Positions 16,534 to 24,828 of a stretch of DNA of 64,000 nucleotides are shown here, piece by piece. The position numbers were made by a program, and so were the translations under genes. The stretch is from the NCBI GenBank assembly GCA_963715405.1, contig OY970239.1:62001-126000 (forward strand). Direction: 5' to 3'. The notes under the pieces were generated by a model that was not told the origin of the DNA, did no database searches, and saw only the letters and a program-made list of their open reading frames with translations. Origin of the DNA: JALZKA01 sp963715405 (GTDB lineage: Bacteria > Actinomycetota > Thermoleophilia > Solirubrobacterales > 70-9). Each line of letters starts with the position of its first letter. The stretch's first letter is position 1.

Positions 16534-17405
16534 GGCTCTGGGTCTTCGTCATCGTTTCGCTGTCTTAGAAAGCGCTGGAAGTCGCGGGCGAGCGCGTCGC
16601 CTGAGGGGACCTCGGGCAGCTCGATCTCGTCGTCCTGCTCGGATTCGAGGCGGCGGACGAGCTCTTCGATCTCGGGGTTAGCCGAGACGGCGCGGTTCAC
16701 TTGGGTTTCGAAACGCTCCATAGCGTCCTCGAGCTCGGATGCCTCGAGCGCAACGCCGGTGAGGCCTTCGAGCCGGCGCAGGAGGGCCAGCGCCGCCTTC
16801 GGGTTGGGGACGGCGGCGACGTAGTGCGGGACAGCCGCCCACAGGCTGGCCGACGCGATGCCGCGCTGCCTCGCCTGGTCGTGGAGAACGCCGACGATGC
16901 CGGTCGGTCCCTCGTAGTTGGAACGGCTGAGGCCGAGTTCCTCCACCAGCCTCTCCTCGCTCGCGAGGCCAGTGATCGGCACGGGCAGGGTGTGAGCGAC
17001 GTCCGCGATCAGGGCGCCGAGGCTGATGAGCATCTCCGCGCCCATGCGCTCGGCTACGTCAAGGATCGCACTCGAGTAGCTGCGCCAGCGCAGGTTCGGC
17101 TCGACCCCCGTCATCAAGATGAAGTCCTTGTCGGCGCCCGTGATGGGCGCGGCCACGAAGTTGTTCTCGGGCCAATCGACATGGCGTGTGCGGCCGTCGA
17201 TGAGCCGGATCGTCGGCCGGTTGACCTGGAAGTCGTAGAAATCCTCCGGGTCGAGCCGCGCGACGACGTGAGATTCCAGGCTCGCCGCGATCGTCCCGAG
17301 CGCGGTGGATGCAGCACCGGCGGCGTCGTTCCAGCCGGCGAAGGCGCAGATCAGCGTGGGCGAGCGAAGCTCCGGCGGGTCGCCTTCCCAGATCACATGG
17401 TCCAC
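16509..17405 (-). CDS. PAC2-family protein
   Basis: Encodes 298 residues. The PAC2 (proteasome assembly chaperone 2-like) fold is indicated by TLICAFAGWNDAAGAASTALG at the start, LILMTGVEPNLRW-type strands, and GLPVPITG-type and LWAAVPHYVAAVPNPKAAL segments. In actinobacteria these proteins are widespread and uncharacterised; a role with the proteasome is assumed by family only. ATG 17405 gives MDHVIWEGDPPELRSP. The last residues (DPEPGSDPSTH) are encoded by a REP-like palindrome and are probably a recent extension. It is divergent from the YhaM-like gene. Confidence 0.88.
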   Translation of the reverse strand: MDHVIWEGDPPELRSPTLICAFAGWNDAAGAASTALGTIAASLESHVVARLDPEDFYDFQVNRPTIRLIDGRTRHVDWPENNFVAAPITGADKDFILMTGVEPNLRWRSYSSAILDVAERMGAEMLISLGALIADVAHTLPVPITGLASEERLVEELGLSRSNYEGPTGIVGVLHDQARQRGIASASLWAAVPHYVAAVPNPKAALALLRRLEGLTGVALEASELEDAMERFETQVNRAVSANPEIEELVRRLESEQDDEIELPEVPSGDALARDFQRFLRQRNDDEDPEPGSDPSTH

Positions 17406-17476
17406 TCCCGCAGACTACTCCCGGAAGCGAGGGCCGAGGCAGGTCAGCCGTCCGCTTCGTTTCGGACAATCGTTGG

Positions 17477-18385
17477 GTGAGCTCCCTCGCGGTCCAAGCC
17501 GATCCCGGAACGGGCGACGCGCCTCGCGTCGCCGATCTGCGCTCGGGTCAGCGCTTTCAGGGCGAATTTGCGTGCGTGCGAAAGGACCGCCTCACCGCCC
17601 GGAACGGGTCGACTTACCTCTCGCTTGAGCTTCGAGATCGGTCAGGCACTCTGCCAGCGCGCGTCTTCCGCGAGGCGGACCGGATCGGCCTGCGCTTCGA
17701 GTCCGGCGACGCGGTCAGGATCAAGGGGCGGATCGAGCGCTTTCGCGGCGACTTGGTCGCCGAGCTCGACGACGTCGTTCGCATCGAGCCGGGCTCATAC
17801 GACCCAGGCGCGTTCCTGCCCGCTGCCTACCGCTCAGTCGAAGAGCTCGAGGGCTTTCTCGAGCACCTCGTCTCCGAGATCCACCACGACGGCTTGCGCT
17901 CGGTGGTGGCCGGCCTCGTTCTCGAGGGCCCGCACGCGTCCGAGTTTCGCCGGGCACCTTGCACGCAGTGGGGCCACCACGCCTACCTCGGCGGCCTGCT
18001 CGAGCACACGGTTGCGGTCGGGACGCTCGTCCTCGAGGTGTGCCAGCTCCACCCCCGCCTCAACCCGGACCTGCTCCTCGCGGCTGCTCTGGTTCATGAC
18101 GTTGGCAAGGTCCGGGAGTTCACCTACGGCGCCGAGTTCGGCATCTCCGAGGAGGGGCGGATGCTCGGCCACCTCCAACTCGGCGCGGCGATGGTCGGCT
18201 CGGCGGCGCAGGGCCTCGATGCCGAGCTGCAGCTGGCCCTCGTCAATTGCGTGCTCTCGCATCACGGCCCACCCGATTCGGCGCGGGGCCGCGAACGCTT
18301 CGCGACGCCCGAGGCCTTGGCGCTCTACCGCGTGAACGCGCTCGACACGGGGGTCAAAGGCGCGCTCGAATCGGGCCTGGGCTAG
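17477..18385 (+). CDS. YhaM-family 3'-5' exoribonuclease-like (OB fold + HD domain)
   Basis: Encodes 302 residues from GTG 17477. Residues 15-100 form an OB-fold nucleic-acid binding domain (GSTYLSLELRDRSGTLPARVF...GDAVRIKGRIERF). Residues 140-300 are an HD phosphohydrolase domain with WGHHAYLGGLLEHTVAVG, AALVHDVGKVREF and LSHHGPPDSARG, which supply the paired-metal ligands. This order and length match Bacillus YhaM/CbfA 3'-5' exoribonucleases. The last helix is slightly short. It is cytoplasmic and acts in RNA turnover or on single-stranded DNA. It reads away from PAC2 and ends 8 bases before the convergent TauE-like gene. Confidence 0.9.
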   Translation: MSSLAVQADPGTGDAPRVADLRSGQRFQGEFACVRKDRLTARNGSTYLSLELRDRSGTLPARVFREADRIGLRFESGDAVRIKGRIERFRGDLVAELDDVVRIEPGSYDPGAFLPAAYRSVEELEGFLEHLVSEIHHDGLRSVVAGLVLEGPHASEFRRAPCTQWGHHAYLGGLLEHTVAVGTLVLEVCQLHPRLNPDLLLAAALVHDVGKVREFTYGAEFGISEEGRMLGHLQLGAAMVGSAAQGLDAELQLALVNCVLSHHGPPDSARGRERFATPEALALYRVNALDTGVKGALESGLG

Positions 18386-18393
18386 CTGAGGGC

Positions 18394-18765
18394 CTACGCC
18401 GGGCGCCGTGACGCCCGGTGCACGAGCTGCGCCGCGATCACCAGAGCGAGAACCGCGAACCCCACCTCGAGCGTTCGCTCCGAAACCGAGTTTGCGACTA
18501 CGACTCCAAGTGCAACCCCGGCCACAGACGTGGCGCCGATCACCCCGGCGTCGCCGAGCCGGACGTTGCCGTAGCGCTGCTGGCGGATCGTGCCCGCGAT
18601 CGCGACGATCACGATCGCAAGGAGCGACGTCGCTTCGGCTTCGACCTGCGGCTCGTCGAGGAAGATCGCGAGTGCCGGGACGAAAAGGATGCCCCCGCCC
18701 ACGCCGACCATGCCGCCCACGAAGCCTCCCGCGAGGCCGAAGAGGATGACGAGCGCAATGTCCAT
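18394..18765 (-). CDS. Half-size TauE/SafE permease, second half
   Basis: Encodes 123 residues with four membrane segments and the family motif GGFVGGMVGVGGGILFVPALAIFL near the N-terminus, then EATSLLAIVIVAIAGTI and RLGDAGVIGATSVAGVALGVVVA. Full TauE/SafE (sulfite or sulfoacetate exporter) proteins are about 250 residues with two such repeats; this is a single repeat. Its ATG overlaps the stop of the other half by the ATGA at 18764-18767, so the two are co-translated and likely form a heterodimer. The substrate is unknown. Confidence 0.85.
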   Translation of the reverse strand: MDIALVILFGLAGGFVGGMVGVGGGILFVPALAIFLDEPQVEAEATSLLAIVIVAIAGTIRQQRYGNVRLGDAGVIGATSVAGVALGVVVANSVSERTLEVGFAVLALVIAAQLVHRASRRPA

Positions 18766-19130
18766 CAGATCAAGAGCTCCACGGCCACGGCGACGAGGAG
18801 AGCGGCGAAGAGATAAGAGACGAATCGCTGCGGCACCCGCTGCTGGAGCGCGGTGCCGGCGAGGACGCCGCCCACGGCCGGAATCCCGATCGCAAGGCCC
18901 TTCACGACGTCGACGTTGCCGTACGCGCCTTGCCCCGCTACGGCGAGCGCGGCGATGACGATGATCGCGGCAAGGCTGGTGCCGGTGGCCTCGCGCTCGC
19001 CGTAGGCGAACCAGAGGATCAGCAGCGGGACGATGATCGTGCCGCCGCCCACGCCGAAAAGGCCGCTGAAGATCCCGGCGGCGGTTCCGACGACGGCCAG
19101 CTTGGCAAGCCTCTGAGGGTCGTCGAGCAC
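18765..19130 (-). CDS. Half-size TauE/SafE permease, first half
   Basis: Encodes 121 residues with four membrane segments. The motif is GIFSGLFGVGGGTIIVPLLILWF, followed by EATGTSLAAIIVIAALAVAGQGAYG and VKGLAIGIPAVGGVLAGTALQ. These correspond one to one with the second half-gene. Each half ends cleanly and each has its own start, so this is a real two-gene arrangement and not a frameshift. ATG 19130 is 25 bases from the divergent otsB start, so the promoters overlap. Confidence 0.85.
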   Translation of the reverse strand: MLDDPQRLAKLAVVGTAAGIFSGLFGVGGGTIIVPLLILWFAYGEREATGTSLAAIIVIAALAVAGQGAYGNVDVVKGLAIGIPAVGGVLAGTALQQRVPQRFVSYLFAALLVAVAVELLI

Positions 19131-19155
19131 GCGGGGCGATACTAGTTACGCCCTC

Positions 19156-19965
19156 GTGCCGCCTCCAGCCGACGATCGCAATGCCCTCCTCGAGCCCTTC
19201 GTTGCGGTCCCCGAGCGCTGCGCAGTGCTCATGGATGTGGACGGAACGCTCGCGCCGATCGTCGAGCGGCCTGAGGATGCGGCCGTGCCGGAGGAGACGA
19301 CCGCCGCCCTAGCTGCGCTCGCCCACCGTTTCGCCCTCGTCGCGTGCGTCACCGGGCGGCGCGCGCTCGAAGCCCGGCGGATGGTGGGCGTGCCGGAGCT
19401 CATCTATGCGGGGAATCAGGGGTTCGAGCTGCTTGAGCCCGGAGGCGACGAGCCGCGTCTCGACCCTGCCGCGGGGCCTCGTGGAGACCGGGCGGCTGCC
19501 TTCCTGGAGGGGCTCGACTGGCACCGGCTCAGCGAGCTTGGGATTCGCCGCGAGGACAAGGGTCCCATCCAGGTCCTCCACTGGCGCAGCGCGCCCCGCG
19601 AACCGGAGGCCGAGGCGGCCGTCTTTGAGGTCGCCGAGCTCGCTCGCGCCATCGACCTGATCCCCCTGTGGGGCCGCAAGGTCCTCGATCTGCGCCCCGT
19701 GGCAGGGATCGACAAGGGTTCGGCAGTGCATCGCCTGCTGGTTGACCACGCTCCCCTCGACGCGGCCCTCTTCGCCGGCGACGACCGGACCGACCTCGAT
19801 GCCTTCCGCGCCATGGCAAGCATGGCCGGATCAATCCGGCTGGGTTCGGCAGTGCGGATCGGCGTGTTCACCGAAGAGAGCCCCGCGGAGATCGAGACGG
19901 AGGCGGACCTGGTGGTCTCAGGGCCCGAAGGCGTGCTCGAGCTATTGAGGGCGCTGGGGGAGTAG
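19156..19965 (+). CDS. otsB: Trehalose-6-phosphate phosphatase
   Basis: Encodes 269 residues of the HAD superfamily. Motif I is VLMDVDGTLAPIVERPEDA with the nucleophile Asp, motif II is VACVTGRRALEARRMVGVPELIYAGNQGFEL, and motif IV is LFAGDDRTDLDAFRAM. The glycine-asparagine GNQGFE loop and GIDKGSAV are typical of OtsB. It removes phosphate from trehalose 6-phosphate to give trehalose, a stress solute. No otsA is nearby. The start is GTG 19156 (MPPPADDRNALLEPF). It is followed directly by a membrane protein gene (TAG-ATG). Confidence 0.92.
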   Translation: MPPPADDRNALLEPFVAVPERCAVLMDVDGTLAPIVERPEDAAVPEETTAALAALAHRFALVACVTGRRALEARRMVGVPELIYAGNQGFELLEPGGDEPRLDPAAGPRGDRAAAFLEGLDWHRLSELGIRREDKGPIQVLHWRSAPREPEAEAAVFEVAELARAIDLIPLWGRKVLDLRPVAGIDKGSAVHRLLVDHAPLDAALFAGDDRTDLDAFRAMASMAGSIRLGSAVRIGVFTEESPAEIETEADLVVSGPEGVLELLRALGE

Positions 19966-20514
19966 ATGCTCTTCTCCGAGCTTCTGCGGATCACCGTCCT
20001 GCTCGTCGCGGGCGTCGCGACGGCGCTCGGCGCCTTGTCCGTTCTCCTCGCGGGCCAGGAGGATCCGTCGTTCCTGGCGCTCGCCGTCCTTGGCGGCTGG
20101 TGGCTTCTCGCGACGGTGGCGGGACTTCTCTACGGCACGAGCGCTCGTGCCGCGAAGGCGCTGAGCCCGGTTCTTCGCGCCGCGCGGATGCAGACGACCC
20201 TGCCGCCCGAACCGGAAGGCCGGATCGCCTTCACGCGCCTGTGGCCGATCGGGGCGTTCGCGATGGTCTGCGTGATCGCCGGCGTCATCTACCCGCAGGT
20301 CGCGGCCATCGGCGCCGGTTACGCGATCCTCATCGCGCTCGCGTGGCGCCGGCGCGAGGCTGCGGTCCAGGCGATCGAGGACCGTGATGGTGTTCGCTTC
20401 TATGTCGAGCCTTCACCGGCGCACCGGCCCGTGAAGCTCGTTCGCACGCCGGGTCTCTACCGGGATCGGAGTCCCAGTCCGAAGCCGCCGCCGCCTCCTC
20501 CGGCGCCGAGCTGA
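19966..20514 (+). CDS. Membrane protein, unknown
   Basis: Encodes 182 residues with four likely membrane segments: residues 8-27, 35-56 (FLALAVLGGWWLLATVAGLLYG), 98-115 (LWPIGAFAMVCVIAGVIYP) and 117-130 (AAIGAGYAILIALAW). A cytoplasmic tail follows and ends in a proline run (KPPPPPPAPS). Its ATG follows the otsB stop without a gap, so it is in the same operon. No family recognised. The last 185 bases overlap the convergent exporter gene, so one of the two C-terminal tails is constrained by the other. Confidence 0.7.
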   Translation: MLFSELLRITVLLVAGVATALGALSVLLAGQEDPSFLALAVLGGWWLLATVAGLLYGTSARAAKALSPVLRAARMQTTLPPEPEGRIAFTRLWPIGAFAMVCVIAGVIYPQVAAIGAGYAILIALAWRRREAAVQAIEDRDGVRFYVEPSPAHRPVKLVRTPGLYRDRSPSPKPPPPPPAPS

Positions 20515-21727
20515 GCCGGCGCCCTCCCAGCCGCCTGAACGCAAGAGCGGCACCTGCACCCGTCGCGAGCGCCGAGATTCCGGCGAGCCCGAGCGCCGCG
20601 CGCGCATCCCACGCGCCCGAGAGCCAGCCGACGATCGGTCCTCCGATCGGCGTCGAGCCCAGAAAGACGATGCCGTAGAGCGCCATGACGCGGCCGCGCA
20701 TCGCAGGAGCCGCGGTGAGCTGGAGCGTCGAGTTGACGCCAGCGGCGAAGGTGACGCTCGACGCGCCCACCGGGACCAGTGCGGCGCCGGCGAGCGCCAG
20801 GCTCGGGGCGGCCGCAGCGATCAGCGCGAATGTCCCGAAGGCAAGGGCGGATCCCACCAGCCAGCGCTCACCGATCCGCTCGCGGGCGCCGATCGCGATG
20901 GCTCCCGCTACCGCGCCGGCGCCCATCGCGATGACGAGCGCCGAATAGCTCGCGGGGCCGCCCCCGAAGGTCTGGCGAGCAAGTAGCGGCAGGAGCACGT
21001 GAAAGTTGAGCCCCAGGGTGCCGATCACGGCCATCATTCCCAGCGGCACCGCGAGCTCCGGCGTTCGGCGCACGTAGCGGAGCCCCGATCGGATCGCTCC
21101 GCGCTCGCGGACGGCGAGCTTCGGCGGCGCCATCGCCTTGCGGTCCAGTGAGCGAAGGGCGACGATCATGCCGCCGAACGAAAGCGCGTTGAGGAGGAAG
21201 CAGAGCTCGATCGAGCCGCCCGCGATCAAGAGGCCCGCGAGCGCCGGCCCGGTGATGCGCGAGGTGTGGATCAGGACACTTTGCAGGCCAACCGCGCTCA
21301 CCACCCGGTCCGGACCCACGATCTCGATCACGAAGGAGTGGCGGGCGGGCATGTCCACGGCCATCACGAGGCCCCTTACGAAGACGAGGGCCATGACCAT
21401 CCAGGCGGCGGCGCTGCCGCTCGCGGAAAGCGCGAACAGGACCAGCGGGGGGATCGCCATCAGCGTCTGGGTGAGGATGAGGAGGCGCCGCTTCGGCACA
21501 GAGTCCGCGACAAGCCCGCCCCAGGCGCCAACGAGGAGGATCGGCAGGAATTGAAGTGCGGAGGTGACTCCGACAGCCAGTGCGCTGCCCGTCAGCGTGA
21601 GGACAAGCCACATCTCGGCGACGATCTGCATCCAGTTGCCCGAGATGGAAACGAGCTGGCCGGCAAACCACCGGCGGTAGTTCGGCACCTCGAACGATCC
21701 GACTGTGCGCCTGAGCGCGGCCGTCAC
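20330..21727 (-). CDS. MFS exporter (EntS/MFS_3-like)
   Basis: Encodes 465 residues with twelve membrane segments. It begins FEVPNYRRWFAGQLVSISGNWMQ, a classic opening of the MFS_3/enterobactin-exporter-like group, then PKRRLLILTQTLMAIPPLV and MPARHSFVIEIVGPDRVVSA. It is likely a drug or siderophore efflux pump. The GTG start at 21727 overlaps the stop of marR by GTGA, so it is controlled together with that repressor. The transporter proper ends near residue 410. The remaining tail (RRLSSAPEEAAAASDWDSD and beyond) is low in order and lies opposite the convergent membrane protein gene. Confidence 0.9.
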   Translation of the reverse strand: MTAALRRTVGSFEVPNYRRWFAGQLVSISGNWMQIVAEMWLVLTLTGSALAVGVTSALQFLPILLVGAWGGLVADSVPKRRLLILTQTLMAIPPLVLFALSASGSAAAWMVMALVFVRGLVMAVDMPARHSFVIEIVGPDRVVSAVGLQSVLIHTSRITGPALAGLLIAGGSIELCFLLNALSFGGMIVALRSLDRKAMAPPKLAVRERGAIRSGLRYVRRTPELAVPLGMMAVIGTLGLNFHVLLPLLARQTFGGGPASYSALVIAMGAGAVAGAIAIGARERIGERWLVGSALAFGTFALIAAAAPSLALAGAALVPVGASSVTFAAGVNSTLQLTAAPAMRGRVMALYGIVFLGSTPIGGPIVGWLSGAWDARAALGLAGISALATGAGAALAFRRLGGRRLSSAPEEAAAASDWDSDPGRDPACERASRAGAPVKARHRSEHHHGPRSPGPQPRAGATRAR

Positions 21728-22173
21728 GATGGCTGCTCGAGCATCCGCTCAAGCACCTCGGCGGCTCGCTCCAGCGCCTCGACGTCCTCGTCGGGCAGCT
21801 TGCGAAGGCGCCGTGAAAGGTAAGCGTTCTTGCGTGAGCGGACCCGCTTCATCAGAGCCTTACCGTCGTCGCTGGCGCTGAGCAGGCACGCGCGCCCGTC
21901 GGCAGGATCGGCGGCGCGGTTGATCAGGCCGTCGCGCTCGAGCGCAGCCGCGATGCGGGTTGCCGTCGGGCGCTTCACGCGCTCTGCGTCGGCGAGCTCC
22001 GACGGGGTGAGCGGGCCGAGCCGGTCGATCGAGGCAAGGGCGGCGATCAGCGTGGGCGAGAGTTCGCCGCCGGCTTCCTGGCGCATCCGCCGAGCGGTGC
22101 GAACGATCGCGAGCCGGAGCCGCGACGCGGCCTCGGCAATCCGCTCATCCTGAGCCTTGGAAGTAGTACGCAT
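21724..22173 (-). CDS. MarR-family transcriptional regulator
   Basis: Encodes 149 residues with a winged helix-turn-helix: LSPTLIAALASIDRLGPLTPSELADAERVKRPTATRIAAALERDGLINRAADPADGRACLLSA, broken here to RPTATRIAAAL (recognition helix) and DPADGRACLLSAS (wing). Terminal helices for dimerisation are present. It probably represses the exporter gene that overlaps its stop, with release by the exporter's substrate. A perfect 12-base palindrome touches the start codon, which suggests autoregulation. It follows polX on the same strand with a 34-base gap. Confidence 0.92.
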   Translation of the reverse strand: MRTTSKAQDERIAEAASRLRLAIVRTARRMRQEAGGELSPTLIAALASIDRLGPLTPSELADAERVKRPTATRIAAALERDGLINRAADPADGRACLLSASDDGKALMKRVRSRKNAYLSRRLRKLPDEDVEALERAAEVLERMLEQPS

Positions 22174-22185
22174 CGCTAATTAGCG
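22174..22185 (-). promoter_or_regulatory. Operator candidate of the marR-exporter operon
   Basis: CGCTAATTAGCG, a perfect 12-base palindrome ending directly at the marR ATG (22173). TTCGCTA, a repeat of one arm, lies just upstream. Its position implies that transcription starts at or very near the ATG, and that MarR binding covers it. Confidence 0.65.
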
Positions 22186-22207
22186 TAGCGAACTACCTTA
22201 AGAGCTC

Positions 22208-23956
22208 CTAGCGGGAGCGCTTCAAGAGCTTCTTGAACTCGCCCCACGGCCGCGTGTTCGCTACGTCTGCCTTTGTGAGCCAGGCTCGGCGGGCGTTTGC
22301 GACGCCGTAGCGCATGTTCGCGAGAGTTGAGACGCGGTGCGCGTCCGTGTTGAGGCAGATCTTCACTCCTGCGTCCGCGGCGAGCCGGGCGTTCTGCTCG
22401 GAGAGGTCGCGGCGGTTCGGGTTGCCGTTGATCTCGATCATCGTCCCCGCGTTCGCCGCCGCCTCGACCACGGCCTCGATGTCGAAGTCATAGCCCTCGC
22501 GGCGAAGGAGCATCCGGCCTGAGGGGTGCCCGAGGCAATCGACGAGAGGGTGCTCGACTGCGGCGACCATCCGTTTCGTCATCTTCTCGCGGGTCATCCG
22601 AAACGAGGTGTGAACTGACGCGACGACCCAGTCCAGCCGCTCGAGCAGGGAGTCCTCGTAGTCGAGGGAGCCGTCGGTGAGGATGTTCACCTCGGAACCC
22701 GAGAGAACGCGGAAGCGCCGTGAGGCGATCCGCTCGTTCAGCTCGGCGATCTCGTCGATTCGCTCCTCGAGCATTCCCGGGGTCACGTGGTTGCCGAACC
22801 CATGCGAAGCCGAGTGATCGGTGATCGCGAAGTACGAGTAACCGAGGGCGCGAGCCGCCTCCACCATCTCCTCCAGCTCGTTCACGCCGTCCGAGAGCGT
22901 CGTGTGGGAGTGGAGGTCGCCCTTGACATCGTCCTGGGTGACGAGCGCGGGGAGCTCGCCATTGCGCGCGGCCTTGATCTCGCCCCTCCCCTCCCGGAGC
23001 TCGGGCTCGATGTAGGCGAGGCCGAGCCGCTCGTACACCTCGGGCTCCGTCTGGAAGCGCTCCACCTTGCCGGACTCGACGTCGGTGATTCCGTGCTCTG
23101 AGACCGACAGCCCCATCTTCACGGCGCGCTCGCGAAGCGCGACGTTGTGAGCGGCCGAGCCGGTGAAGTGCTGGAGCAGGTTGCCGTAGGCCTCCGGGGT
23201 CACGATCCGCAGGTCGACCGAGACGCCGTTCTGCGTCGTGATCCTCGCGCCGCCCTGCCCGGGGTTGCCAGACGCTGCGGCCAGTGGGTGCTCGACGAGC
23301 GCAGTGGCGAGAGCCTTCGGGTCCGTCGCCGTGGCGATGATGTCGACGTCCTTGCACGTCTCGGTGTGCCGACGCGCCGAGCCGGCGACGGCGACGGCCT
23401 CGGAGGCGGGATGCCCGCGAAGGTCGGCCGCGAGCTTCTCGGCGATCGGTAGCACGTCGGAGAGGAGGACCCGCTCGGAGGGTCCTTCCGCGCCGAGCTT
23501 CTCGAGCTGAGCGGCGATGTTCTCCTCCGCCTTCGGCCCGAGGCCCTTCATCGAGCGGATGCGCTCCTCGGCCACCGCCTGGCGCAGGTCGTCCATCGAG
23601 GCGACGCCGATCTCCTCGAAGAGGCGGCGTGCCGTCTTCGAGCCGAGGCCGGGCACCCGCGTCACCTCGACGAGGCTTGCCGGAAACTTGGCCTTGAGCT
23701 TCTCCGCGGAGGGGATGACGCCCGTCTCGAGGAGCGCCTTGATCTTCTCCTCGGACGTCTTTCCGATGCCGGGAAGCTCCGTCACCCTGCCGGCACGGGT
23801 GAGCTCGGCGATCGAGACCGGGCTCTGGCGAATCACCTTGGCCGCGTCGCGGTAGGCGTTCACGCGGTAGCGGACGGCTCCGTCGAGCTCATACAGCGTG
23901 CCGAGCTCAAAGAACGCGTCGGCGATCTCGGCGTTGGTCGGGTCCCTTTTCGCCAT
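22208..23956 (-). CDS. polX: DNA polymerase/3'-5' exonuclease PolX
   Basis: Encodes 582 residues. Domain order: an 8-kDa-like HhH region (ELPGIGKTSEEKIKALLETG and VPGLGSKTARRLFEEIG), the polymerase palm with GSARRHTETCKDVDIIATA (two catalytic Asp), and a C-terminal PHP domain with KGDLHSHTTLSDGVNEL, FAITDHSASHGFGNH and CLNTDAHRVS. PolX fills short gaps in base-excision and end-joining repair, and its PHP domain supplies 3'-5' exonuclease. All metal ligands expected for both activities are visible. It is divergent from the glycosyltransferase, with 25 bases between starts, and marR follows downstream. Confidence 0.96.
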   Translation of the reverse strand: MAKRDPTNAEIADAFFELGTLYELDGAVRYRVNAYRDAAKVIRQSPVSIAELTRAGRVTELPGIGKTSEEKIKALLETGVIPSAEKLKAKFPASLVEVTRVPGLGSKTARRLFEEIGVASMDDLRQAVAEERIRSMKGLGPKAEENIAAQLEKLGAEGPSERVLLSDVLPIAEKLAADLRGHPASEAVAVAGSARRHTETCKDVDIIATATDPKALATALVEHPLAAASGNPGQGGARITTQNGVSVDLRIVTPEAYGNLLQHFTGSAAHNVALRERAVKMGLSVSEHGITDVESGKVERFQTEPEVYERLGLAYIEPELREGRGEIKAARNGELPALVTQDDVKGDLHSHTTLSDGVNELEEMVEAARALGYSYFAITDHSASHGFGNHVTPGMLEERIDEIAELNERIASRRFRVLSGSEVNILTDGSLDYEDSLLERLDWVVASVHTSFRMTREKMTKRMVAAVEHPLVDCLGHPSGRMLLRREGYDFDIEAVVEAAANAGTMIEINGNPNRRDLSEQNARLAADAGVKICLNTDAHRVSTLANMRYGVANARRAWLTKADVANTRPWGEFKKLLKRSR

Positions 23957-23981
23957 CAGATGATCTATCTAGCATCGTGGC

Positions 23982-24743
23982 ATGGAGGTCTTGCCTTCCG
24001 ATTCTCTAGGGGCGAGGCCCGGCGCGGTGGCGCTGGGCGGCTCCGAGGTCTGGCTGATCCTCCCGACCTACAACGAGGCCTTGAACCTCGAGCCGATCGT
24101 CGAGGCCGTGCGCGATCAGCTCCCGGCGGGTAGCCGGATCATCGTCGTAGACGACAATTCGCCGGACGGGACCGGAGGGGTGGCGGACCGCCTCGCGTCT
24201 GAGGCGGACGACCTGGAAGTGCTTCACCGGCCTCGAAAGGACGGCCTCGGCCCCGCCTGCATCGCCGGCTTCCAGCACGCGCTTGCACGCGGCGCGGGCC
24301 TGATCGTTCAGATGGATGCCGACTTCTCCCATGACCCCACGGACATCTCGCGCCTCCTCGAAGCCGCAGAGAGCGCCGACGTCGTCATTGGCTCGCGCTA
24401 CGTGCCCGGCGGCGAGATCTCCGGCTGGGGGCCCGTGCGGAAGCTCCTTAGCCGTGGTGGATCCGCTTACGCGCGCGCCATTCTGCGACTCCCGATCCGG
24501 GACCTGACGAGCGGCTTCAAGGTCATCCGGCGCGATGTGCTCGAGAGCATCGATCTCGCATCCGTCTCCTCGGCCGGGTACGCCTTCCAGGTCGAGATGA
24601 CGTATCGCGCCGCCCGCGCAGGTTTTCGGATCGAGGAGGTGCCGATCCACTTTCGCGATCGTGTCGTAGGAACATCGAAGATGACCGCACGGATCGCGTT
24701 CGACGAGGCCGTCGCAGTGCCTAGGATGCGCAGGAACCCGTGA
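23982..24743 (+). CDS. Polyprenol-phosphate mannose/glycosyl transferase (DPM1-like, GT2)
   Basis: Encodes 253 residues of GT family 2. VWLILPTYNEALNLEPIV, IIVVDDNSPDGTGGVADRL, GLGPACIAGFQHAL, IVQMDADFSHDP (metal-binding DxD), VIGSRYVPGGEISGWG and LTSGFKVIRRDVLE are the series seen in dolichol-/polyprenol-phosphate mannose synthases. It would transfer a sugar from a nucleotide donor to polyprenyl phosphate at the inner face of the membrane. There is no C-terminal membrane domain, so it is the soluble catalytic type. About 20 N-terminal residues precede the domain. It ends in VPRMRRNP. Confidence 0.92.
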   Translation: MEVLPSDSLGARPGAVALGGSEVWLILPTYNEALNLEPIVEAVRDQLPAGSRIIVVDDNSPDGTGGVADRLASEADDLEVLHRPRKDGLGPACIAGFQHALARGAGLIVQMDADFSHDPTDISRLLEAAESADVVIGSRYVPGGEISGWGPVRKLLSRGGSAYARAILRLPIRDLTSGFKVIRRDVLESIDLASVSSAGYAFQVEMTYRAARAGFRIEEVPIHFRDRVVGTSKMTARIAFDEAVAVPRMRRNP

Positions 24744-24761
24744 CCCCGGACCGCATGCGAC

Positions 24762-24784
24762 CTCACTTCATTTTGTATAGTGAG
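24762..24784 (+). promoter_or_regulatory. trxA promoter with overlapping inverted repeat
   Basis: A good -10 box, TATAGT (24776-24781), lies 48 bases upstream of trxA in a local AT-rich patch. No clear -35 is visible. CTCACT (24762-24767) and AGTGAG (24779-24784) form an inverted repeat that covers the -10 box, so a regulator binding it would block transcription. Confidence 0.55.
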
Positions 24785-24828
24785 ACCCTAGATGGACCGC
24801 CCACCGCCACCCGCGACCAGGAGACCAC

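Noticed and set aside
18394..19130. TauE/SafE halves as a frameshifted single gene
   Set aside because: Each half has a complete repeat, its own stop and start, and an ATGA overlap, which is a normal two-gene junction.
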